This document shows, piece by piece, positions 1 to 5,046 of a DNA stretch of 6,571 nucleotides. Source of the stretch: Candidatus Manganitrophaceae bacterium (GTDB lineage: Bacteria; Nitrospirota; Nitrospiria; SBBL01; Manganitrophaceae); NCBI GenBank assembly GCA_004297235.1, contig SCUR01000460.1, positions 1 through 6,571 on the forward strand. The letters are read 5' to 3'. Positions within the stretch are counted from its first letter, which is position 1; every line of letters starts with the position of its first letter. Made by a program: the position numbers and the translations under genes. The notes beneath the pieces are model-generated. The model did not search any database. It was not told the origin of the DNA and worked only from the letters and a program-made list of their open reading frames with translations.

Positions 1-8
1 GGTCACGC

Positions 9-1418
9 TTAGAAGGACCCCAAAAGATCGGTTTCAATTTCGGCCAGATAGGTTTTAAAAGGGTCCTCCATCGAGATGCTCTTCTTACCATCCACGTAAA
101 AGCTCGACCAGTTGATGACGTAGGGGATCTGCTTTTGTAAGAGGGACCGAATCAACTCCCCCCGTGCCGAGGCGCGCGTGTTGCGGGGGGGAGAATCGAC
201 CGCCAAGTCGATGGCGTCGTGGGTGGTCCGGCGCAGCGCCCGGCCTTCCTCCTCCAGGGCCGCCGCGAGCCCGCGCGTCGGGTCGATGTTGTGATACTCT
301 AAATCGAGGCTGGCCATCCAGGGGTCGTTCCATTCGACCCCTTCCGACGTCCGGAAAGACTCAAGAAGCCATTGCTTCGAGACCCAATCGATCTTGCCGA
401 CCAGCTGTTCGGGATCGCCGGCCAGCGCTTCCAGCGTCTTTCCCCATTCCGAGATGATCCAATCGGTATCGGCATCTTTCCCCGAAAGGGTTCGGTCCGC
501 CGCTTCCTGAAGAAGGGCCTGAAGCTCGACGGCCGGGATTTTCTTTCCGCTTTGAAGGGTGACGGTCCACCGTCGCTGCGGGTCGCGCGAGATCTGTCTG
601 AGGTCGAGGACCGGATCGGCGAGTCCGAGGTTCTCCGGAACCGTCCCCTCCTCGATCAGCGAGAGCATGACGGAGGTGGTGCCGAACTTCAACGCGGTGG
701 CATACTCCAGCATGTTGGAGTCGCCGAGAAGAAGGTGGATGCGCCGGTATCGATTGGGGTCGGCGAGCGGTTCATCGCGGGTATTGATGATCGCGCGGTT
801 GAACTGGACCCACTGATAGAAATCATTGACGATATGGTCGGCCCGTTGCGAGATCTGAAAATCGATCTGCGGCAGGTCGCGCTCGCCCAACATCGCCCAG
901 CCGTCCGGGACCCGATGCGCGCCGACCCGTCCCGCGCCGGTGAAAATCTGGCGCGTGACCAGGAAAGGGATCAGTTGGCTGAGTCCGTCGTAGGAGAAGG
1001 GGAAGTCGCGGGCCACCAGGTAATTCTCATGCGATCCGAAGGTGGCGCCCGTTTCGTGATCGACATTGTTTTTGATGATGGAGACCCGCTCCGACAATCC
1101 CAATGCCTCGATGGTCTCCTGAAGGATCCGATCCCCGGCGCGGTCGTAGGCCACCAGGTCGGTGAGGGAGATGCATTCCGGAGTGGCATATTCGATGTGT
1201 CCCATATCGATATAGATCCGGCCGCCGTTGAGGAGAAAACCGCCGTTGCCGGGAGGCTCGTCATAGGCCCGGTGGTGGAGATCGATCAAGCCGAGCTTTT
1301 TCTTTTTGAAGATCGCCTCCTTGATCCGATACGCCATCCGCTCGGGCGACTCGTTGGTCCGCTCCTGACCGATCAGGCAGCCGTATTCGGTTTCAAGGCC
1401 GAGAATTCGAGAGAGCAT
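9..1418 (-). CDS. pafA: PafA-type ligase (UBact-protein ligase)
   Basis: Carboxylate-amine ligase-like enzyme of the glutamine synthetase/gamma-glutamylcysteine ligase fold. It should phosphorylate the C-terminal glutamate of the tag with ATP and join it to a substrate lysine. It has 469 residues, close to PafA length. GLETEYG (7-13) holds the metal ligands E9 and E11. RIYIDMGHIEYATPEC (67-82) contains the catalytic aspartate D71 in the PafA-like D-x-G context. GDSNMLE (232-238) matches the PafA GDSNM motif, and INTRDEP (211-217) is shared with Dop. The Dop-specific loop is missing: only about 50 residues, mostly basic and polar, separate the first two motifs. The start is fixed by the abutting prcA stop (TAGATG). 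A possible AAGGATGG site (1428-1435, complement) lies inside prcA with a long spacer, so translation probably depends on coupling. The TAA stop is 8 nt from the window edge and no terminator is visible. Confidence 0.94.
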   Translation of the reverse strand: MLSRILGLETEYGCLIGQERTNESPERMAYRIKEAIFKKKKLGLIDLHHRAYDEPPGNGGFLLNGGRIYIDMGHIEYATPECISLTDLVAYDRAGDRILQETIEALGLSERVSIIKNNVDHETGATFGSHENYLVARDFPFSYDGLSQLIPFLVTRQIFTGAGRVGAHRVPDGWAMLGERDLPQIDFQISQRADHIVNDFYQWVQFNRAIINTRDEPLADPNRYRRIHLLLGDSNMLEYATALKFGTTSVMLSLIEEGTVPENLGLADPVLDLRQISRDPQRRWTVTLQSGKKIPAVELQALLQEAADRTLSGKDADTDWIISEWGKTLEALAGDPEQLVGKIDWVSKQWLLESFRTSEGVEWNDPWMASLDLEYHNIDPTRGLAAALEEEGRALRRTTHDAIDLAVDSPPRNTRASARGELIRSLLQKQIPYVINWSSFYVDGKKSISMEDPFKTYLAEIETDLLGSF

Positions 1419-2198
1419 CTACTTCAACCATCCTTTTAACGCTTTTTCAATCTCCTCCTGAGAAGGAATCCGGTACTTGGAGCTGCCCGGTTGGGTCCGG
1501 TCGAGAAGGGCGACTTCGATCGTGTGCGATTCGAGGCTCCGCTTCAGGATCGGATCGAGCTCCTCCGGCGTCGGAGGAGCGCCGGCCTGTTTTTCCGCCT
1601 CGAGGTCGGTCGGAAGTTGTGAGACGGCCCATGTCCTCAGCGCGATCTGGAGCGCCTCCTTGAAGCTCAGCGGATGGGTCTCTCCCGCCGCTCTGAGAAA
1701 GCCGTTCATCCGCTCTCCCATCAATGCCGTCGGAGCCAGAACGACCCCGCGCTCATCCTCCTCGAACACGCCGTCATAATTCAGATGGAAGAAGAGCGGC
1801 TGGCCGGAGAGGATGCCGATCTCCGCCAGGACGATCTTCGCAATGTAGGGGGCGTGAAGGACCTCTTCGAACGCTTGCTTCACCATCGGGGCGAGGATAA
1901 ACTTCATCAGGCGCCGGACCGTCACGTCGACGGGGGAGCGATTGAAGCCTTCGATATGGGCGGAATCGAGAACCACGTTCCGCAGCTTCTCCAGATCGGC
2001 CGGATGGCCGATGCCGCCGAATGCGATCTGATCATACACCTCATACAGCTTCGGCGTGCCGGCGCCCAGGGTTGCCATGAGCACGCCGTTTTGAAACGGG
2101 AGGGCGACGATCGGGCTGCCGGCGGAGAGTTGTTCTTCAAGATAGTCCCGGCGGTTTCGGACCGCTTCGACCCATCTGTAAGGCTCGTCATAGACCAT
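1419..2198 (-). CDS. prcA: Proteasome alpha subunit
   Basis: Non-catalytic subunit of the outer seven-membered rings of the 20S core; it forms the gated entrance and the pockets where the ATPase C-termini dock. It is 259 residues. The order of segments matches actinobacterial PrcA: an N-terminal helix with AVRNRRDYLEEQ (11-23), then SPIVALPFQNGVLMATLGAG (28-47), PKLYEVYDQIAFGGIG (49-64), and near the C-terminus SHTIEVALLDRT. K50 aligns with the pocket lysine (K52 in M. tuberculosis PrcA) that binds the activator's C-terminal carboxylate. There is no N-terminal catalytic threonine. The charged tail ends in lysine-rich helix. It lies 29 nt after prcB, and its TAG stop directly abuts the ATG of the ligase gene, consistent with co-translation of the beta, alpha and ligase genes. 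Confidence 0.95.
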   Translation of the reverse strand: MVYDEPYRWVEAVRNRRDYLEEQLSAGSPIVALPFQNGVLMATLGAGTPKLYEVYDQIAFGGIGHPADLEKLRNVVLDSAHIEGFNRSPVDVTVRRLMKFILAPMVKQAFEEVLHAPYIAKIVLAEIGILSGQPLFFHLNYDGVFEEDERGVVLAPTALMGERMNGFLRAAGETHPLSFKEALQIALRTWAVSQLPTDLEAEKQAGAPPTPEELDPILKRSLESHTIEVALLDRTQPGSSKYRIPSQEEIEKALKGWLK

Positions 2199-2202
2199 GT
2201 GT

Positions 2203-2213
2203 CTTCCTTCCTT
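2203..2213 (-). promoter_or_regulatory. Shine-Dalgarno site of PrcA
   Basis: The complement reads AAGGAAGGAAG, a purine run with anti-16S matches, 4 nt from the ATG at 2196-2198 at its nearest edge. It occupies the short PrcB-PrcA gap and indicates efficient translation of the alpha subunit. Confidence 0.75.
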
Positions 2214-2227
2214 TGAAAAGGGGGACG

Positions 2228-3046
2228 CTACCCGATACTGAGCCCGGGTTCTCCCACGCCGGGCCGGCCGACCACTTTATTCGCATAAAGCGACTCGAGC
2301 TCTTTCTGCGGAATTTCTCGGACCCCTTCCCGCGTGACCAATTTGATGACCGGGTAGAGATGCGCCTCTCGATTGCTGCCGCCGGTGGCGGAGTCGAATT
2401 CGGCGGCGGTCTCCAAGAGCCGCATCGTCAGGGTAATCGCCTCTTCCTCCGGGAGATCGGCGAGCGGCCGCGCTCCCCAGCGATTTTCATAATGGAGCAC
2501 CCCGCGAATGGCCGGGGAGCCCGATCCGGAGGTGGCGAACTCCACCCCTTCGAATTCGGCGCCCAGAATATCGTAGAAAAAGATCTTTCCCTCTTTTCGC
2601 GGCAGGTCATAAGCGGCATAGATCGGGGCGACGGCGCCGATCCCCTGGAGGGCCATCGGGATATTCTCCTTGAGGAGTTTCGAGAGGGCGCGAACTTTTC
2701 CCTCCAGGCTCAGCTCTTGGAGCTGGCTGCGCCGATAATATTTGAAGGTATGCTCCATCACCCGCGCGATCTCGAACGCGGTGGCGGGAACCCCGGCGAT
2801 CGCCATCACCGAATGGCGATCGATCTCAAGGACCTTGTCGGTCCGATCGTACATCACCGTCGTTCCGGCGGTGGCCCGGCGGTCTCCCGCGACCAAGACG
2901 CCGTCTTTATATTTCAATCCGAAAATGGTCGTTCCTTGAGTCAGCGCGATCTTGCTTTCAATCGGCTCGCGACCGGCCGGAAGCGGCCCCGGCCCCAATT
3001 GGTAGCCGGTCGATTTAAGAAGGGACCAAAAGTCTCCGTTATGCAT
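2228..3046 (-). CDS. prcB: Proteasome beta subunit (20S core protease)
   Basis: Catalytic N-terminal-nucleophile threonine protease forming the two inner seven-membered rings of the 20S core. From the ATG at 3044-3046 it has 272 residues. The first 38 are a propeptide ending QG; autocleavage before T39 (QG|TTIFGLKY) exposes the nucleophile. Counting from Thr1, Asp17 lies in VAGDRRAT and Lys33 in TDKVLEI, as in active beta subunits; SGSGSPAIRG and the later DSATGG correspond to the Ser129 and Asp166/Ser169 regions. The frame stays open 25 codons upstream to a GTG at 3119-3121, but that segment is translated heptamer repeat, so the internal ATG with its GGAG site is preferred. PrcA follows after 29 nt. 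The propeptide is shorter than that of Mycobacterium PrcB. HslV is unlikely, because HslV lacks such a propeptide and has no alpha partner. Confidence 0.96.
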   Translation of the reverse strand: MHNGDFWSLLKSTGYQLGPGPLPAGREPIESKIALTQGTTIFGLKYKDGVLVAGDRRATAGTTVMYDRTDKVLEIDRHSVMAIAGVPATAFEIARVMEHTFKYYRRSQLQELSLEGKVRALSKLLKENIPMALQGIGAVAPIYAAYDLPRKEGKIFFYDILGAEFEGVEFATSGSGSPAIRGVLHYENRWGARPLADLPEEEAITLTMRLLETAAEFDSATGGSNREAHLYPVIKLVTREGVREIPQKELESLYANKVVGRPGVGEPGLSIG

Positions 3047-3051
3047 TAGAA

Positions 3052-3055
3052 CTCC
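3052..3055 (-). promoter_or_regulatory. Shine-Dalgarno site that fixes the PrcB start
   Basis: The complement reads GGAG, preceded by T-rich sequence, 5 nt from the ATG at 3044-3046. It supports that ATG over the in-frame GTG at 3119-3121, which lies inside the heptamer repeat. Confidence 0.75.
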
Positions 3056-3060
3056 AAAAA

Positions 3061-3139
3061 GTAAGGAGTGAGGAGTTAGGAGTAAGGAGGGTAAGATTTG
3101 AAATCTTTTACTCCTAACCACTCACTCCTGACTCCTCAC
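3061..3139. repeat. Inverted arrays of a GTNAGGA heptamer around an AAGATTTGAAATCTT core
   Basis: Four head-to-tail 7-mers, GTAAGGA, GTGAGGA, GTTAGGA, GTAAGGA (3061-3088), face the inverse units TCCTAAC, CACTCAC, TCCTGAC, TCCTCAC (3112-3139); only the second of these departs from TCCTNAC. Between the arrays lies the palindromic core AAGATTTGAAATCTT (3093-3107). In RNA the arms can pair, for example GTTAGGAGTAA (3075-3085) with TTACTCCTAAC (3108-3118). The element begins about 10 nt after the UBact stop and ends about 5 nt from the PrcB ribosome binding site, so it could form a strong hairpin between the two genes. The stem is not followed by a clean T-run in the transcribed direction. Confidence 0.85.
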
Positions 3140-3148
3140 GCTCTTATA

Positions 3149-3322
3149 TTATTCCCCCGTCCGCTGCCGATACCGCTCGGCCTGCTTCGGATCGACCTTC
3201 TTCATTCGCTTCAACAGATTCTCTTTGCTCGAATCGGTGTCGGGACGCTTCGGTCCGGTTTCCTCCCGCGGTTTCTCGAGCGGGTCGGCCGGGCGTTCGC
3301 GTCGTTCGGTGAAATCGGTCAT
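3149..3322 (-). CDS. ubact: UBact-family ubiquitin/Pup-like protein modifier (57 aa)
   Basis: Small cytoplasmic tag that PafA should attach through its C-terminal glutamate to substrate lysines, marking them for the proteasome. The frame is ATG to TAA, 57 codons, beginning MTDFTERRER and ending RMKKVDPKQAERYRQRTGE. It has no Cys or Trp and a single Phe and Tyr, is rich in Arg, Lys, Glu, Asp and Pro, and has seven lysines (17, 25, 33, 38, 41, 42, 46). The first 33 residues look disordered. Residues 34-53, with L36, L37, M40 and V43, look amphipathic-helical and are the likely segment that docks on the ARC coiled coil. Length, composition and the R-Y-R-Q-R-(T/S)-G-E end are those of the UBact family as I recall it; Pup instead ends GGQ or GGE. 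It sits between dop and prcB, exactly where pup lies in actinobacteria. The gene is short enough to be skipped by length filters. The larger plus-strand frame opposite it is a shadow. Confidence 0.93.
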   Translation of the reverse strand: MTDFTERRERPADPLEKPREETGPKRPDTDSSKENLLKRMKKVDPKQAERYRQRTGE

Positions 3323-3330
3323 GATTTTTT

Positions 3331-3336
3331 CTCCTT
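3331..3336 (-). promoter_or_regulatory. Shine-Dalgarno site of the UBact gene
   Basis: The complement reads AAGGAG, an almost full anti-16S match, with an 8-nt A/T-rich spacer to the ATG at 3320-3322. It is one of the best ribosome binding sites in the window and supports this 57-codon frame as a real, well-translated gene. Confidence 0.85.
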
Positions 3337-3356
3337 AAATCGATGTGCTATTAATC

Positions 3357-3437
3357 TCGTCATTCCCGCGAAAGCGGGAATCCAGGGGGCCTTGATTTAA
3401 TCGACTGGATTCCCGATAAAACATTCGGGAATGACGA
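3357..3437. repeat. 81-bp double-hairpin palindromic intergenic element
   Basis: The element fills most of the Dop-tag gene gap. It contains two hairpins, ATTCCCGCGAAAGCGGGAAT (3362-3381) and ATTCCCG...CGGGAAT (3409-3432). These sit inside a larger inverted repeat: TCGTCATTCCCG (3357-3368) matches CGGGAATGACGA (3427-3438 region), and GGGAATCCAG (3376-3385) matches CTGGATTCCC (3405-3414). The whole can fold as two side-by-side hairpins or one long imperfect stem. ATTCCC-N-GGGAAT repeats are widespread dispersed elements (neisserial dRS3 is a comparable pattern). It begins about 10 nt after the Dop stop and ends about 20 nt before the tag gene's ribosome binding site. Neither hairpin is followed by a T-run on either strand, so it is not a standard terminator. 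Confidence 0.85.
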
Positions 3438-3447
3438 CAAAAGATGC

Positions 3448-4947
3448 CTAACCAACGATCTCCTTAAATTTGGACGCCGCCTCCACACGCGCTCGGAGCG
3501 CGGCGATTTCGGCCGGATCGAAGAGGGTGCTCAGGTCGAGCGTTTTGCTGAAGAGACCGTTTTGAAAGAGGACCCGCTCCCACTGGATTCGATGAATATC
3601 GTCGTAAAATTTTTCAATGCAAAGGCCGCGAATGGCGGCGCGGGTGTCGGCCGGCGGCGTGGTCATCGCCGCCTTGATCTCCGCTTCGGTGGAGAGCCGC
3701 TCCATCCCCCCCTCCAGCTCCAGACCGATGAAGAGACCCCGATCGGGGGCGAGGTTGTGATATTCGAGATCGAGCCCCGGCAGGCGGGGATCCTCCCATC
3801 CGCATCCTTCCGAATCCATAAAAGTTTCGAGCAGCCATTTTTTGGCGACCCAGTCGAGACGGTTCGCCAGCCTCATCGGGTCGACCTCCAGGTCGTTCAA
3901 GACCTCTTCCCACTTCGCCAGCACCCATTGGGTATCCGGGTCGGCCTCTTGTCCGAAGGCCTTCTTCGCCGCGGCGAGGTAGAGACGCTGGTGGTCGATC
4001 GGCGTGATGCTCTTCCCGTTCATCAGCCGGACGGGTCTTTTGCAGGTGGTGTCGAGCGAGACGGCGTGAACGGCGGCGACCGGTTCCGGGATCGCTGCAT
4101 CGGGCGCCGCGCCGACCTCGATGAGGCGAAGGGTCAACCAGGTGGTTCCCACTTTGAGGGCGGTGGCGGTCTCCGAGAGATTGGCGTCCCCTAAAATTTG
4201 GTGCAGCCGCCGATATTGATTTCGGTCGGCGTGCGGCTCATCCCGCGTGTTGATGATCGGCCTTCGATCCATCGTGTCGACCGACATCTCGACTTCGATA
4301 AAGTCGGCCCGCTGCGAGAGCTGGTAGGCGCCGGAGTGGTATCCGTCCGAACACTCGATCCCCACCTTCCCCGCCCCCGCGAAGAGCTGTCGGGTTACCA
4401 GGAAAGGGGTGAGGTGGCGGATGATCCGGTCAAAGGGAACCGCGCGCGGGAGAAGGTAGTTGTCGTGGCAGCCGTAGCTGTGGCCGTGGAAGTCGGTGTT
4501 GTTTTTGTAGAGCTGGACCACCGGATTCCCCAGCGCGGCGTTGCGTCGGTCGGCGCACGCCTGGACGATCCGCTCCCCCGCCTTGTCATGGATGATCAGA
4601 TCCCGGAGCGATCGGCACTCCGGCGTGGAGTACTCGGGGTGGGTGTGATCGTTGTAGAAGCGGGCGCCGTTCGTCAGGGCGAGGTCGCTCTTCATCTCAT
4701 GAAAGGAGAAGGGCCGATGGCGGTCTTTTTTTTCGAAAGCTTCTTCCTCTTCGTCTTGCGCCAGCCGGTCGGCCCGGAATCCGCGGGCATCCTGCCGGGG
4801 ATCTTCGGCGCTGTAGTCCCAGCCGGGTCGAAACGGCCGGGTCAGATAGGCCCGGACCAACTCCATCGACTCCACCACCGGATCGACCGCGTCGAGGTCT
4901 TCCCGGGTGATCCCATATTCCGTTTCGATTCCAAAAAGTTTTAGCAT
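3448..4947 (-). CDS. dop: Dop-type depupylase homologue (UBact-removing isopeptidase)
   Basis: Carboxylate-amine ligase-like enzyme expected to hydrolyse the isopeptide bond between the tag and substrate lysines; actinobacterial Dop also deamidates Gln-ending Pup. Length is 499 residues, usual for Dop. The N-terminal GIETEYG (6-12) carries the metal-binding glutamates E8 and E10. NDHTHPEYSTPEC (99-111) contains the expected catalytic aspartate D100 and resembles the Dop VDHAHPEYS motif, not the PafA LDVGSHPEYAT motif. WDYSAEDP...DARGF (43-57) followed by a charged stretch (about 63-85) corresponds to the Dop-specific loop, absent from the paralogue at the end of this operon. GDANLSE (253-259) is the Dop version of the PafA GDSNM motif. 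The ATG at 4945-4947 gives the normal N-terminus although the ribosome binding site is weak. The tag gene follows 125 nt downstream. Since the tag already ends in Glu, tag removal is the more likely role than deamidation (inference). Confidence 0.93.
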   Translation of the reverse strand: MLKLFGIETEYGITREDLDAVDPVVESMELVRAYLTRPFRPGWDYSAEDPRQDARGFRADRLAQDEEEEAFEKKDRHRPFSFHEMKSDLALTNGARFYNDHTHPEYSTPECRSLRDLIIHDKAGERIVQACADRRNAALGNPVVQLYKNNTDFHGHSYGCHDNYLLPRAVPFDRIIRHLTPFLVTRQLFAGAGKVGIECSDGYHSGAYQLSQRADFIEVEMSVDTMDRRPIINTRDEPHADRNQYRRLHQILGDANLSETATALKVGTTWLTLRLIEVGAAPDAAIPEPVAAVHAVSLDTTCKRPVRLMNGKSITPIDHQRLYLAAAKKAFGQEADPDTQWVLAKWEEVLNDLEVDPMRLANRLDWVAKKWLLETFMDSEGCGWEDPRLPGLDLEYHNLAPDRGLFIGLELEGGMERLSTEAEIKAAMTTPPADTRAAIRGLCIEKFYDDIHRIQWERVLFQNGLFSKTLDLSTLFDPAEIAALRARVEAASKFKEIVG

Positions 4948-5046
4948 CGTTATTCGTTACTCTTTAATCTAAGGGAATAAAGCCGCTCATCGTTTTGGTT
5001 TACACGTCTCACGAATCACGATGAACGAAGAACGTCCTTGGGTTTC
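4948..5046. repeat. ARC-Dop spacer with phased ACGNNNN heptamer array
   Basis: This 99-nt gap separates the ARC stop from the Dop start. On the plus strand, 5004-5038 reads as five consecutive 7-mers that each begin ACG: ACGTCTC, ACGAATC, ACGATGA, ACGAAGA, ACGTCCT. Next to the Dop start (4948-4961), CGTTATT and CGTTACT are two units of the opposite orientation, so the gap has an imperfect inverted arrangement. Such short regularly spaced intergenic repeats occur in several phyla; no function is established here. No convincing promoter or intrinsic terminator is visible. The Shine-Dalgarno for Dop is weak: only AAAGAG (4960-4965 on the complement), about 12 nt from the ATG. Confidence 0.6.

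Noticed and set aside
372..1439. 355-residue plus-strand open frame opposite pafA
   Set aside because: It lies antisense to a clearly conserved gene, has no recognisable motif, and long antisense frames are expected in GC-rich coding DNA.
2228..3046. HslV or Anbu protease instead of PrcB
   Set aside because: The long propeptide ending QG before TT, the adjacent alpha subunit and the ARC/Dop/PafA context fit the 20S beta subunit.
2213..3049. 278-residue plus-strand open frame opposite prcB
   Set aside because: Shadow of prcB: composition is low-complexity (Gly, Arg, His) and no family is recognisable.
3061..3139. Rho-independent terminator after UBact
   Set aside because: The stem is built of repeated heptamers and no clean T-run follows in the transcribed direction before prcB. 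Partial termination cannot be excluded.
3098..3400. 100-residue plus-strand frame spanning the UBact region
   Set aside because: It runs through both repeat elements and antisense to UBact. The minus-strand 57-codon frame has the ribosome binding site, family signature and operon position.
3357..3437. Intrinsic terminator or CRISPR repeat
   Set aside because: Hairpins are not followed by a T-run on either strand, and there are only two unequal inverted copies with no regular spacers.
3323..3447. Internal promoter for UBact
   Set aside because: AT-rich bits are present, but I could not find a -35/-10 pair with convincing sequence and spacing outside the palindromic element.
4198..4944. 248-residue plus-strand open frame opposite dop
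   Set aside because: Antisense shadow of dop, with Val/Arg-rich composition and no motif.
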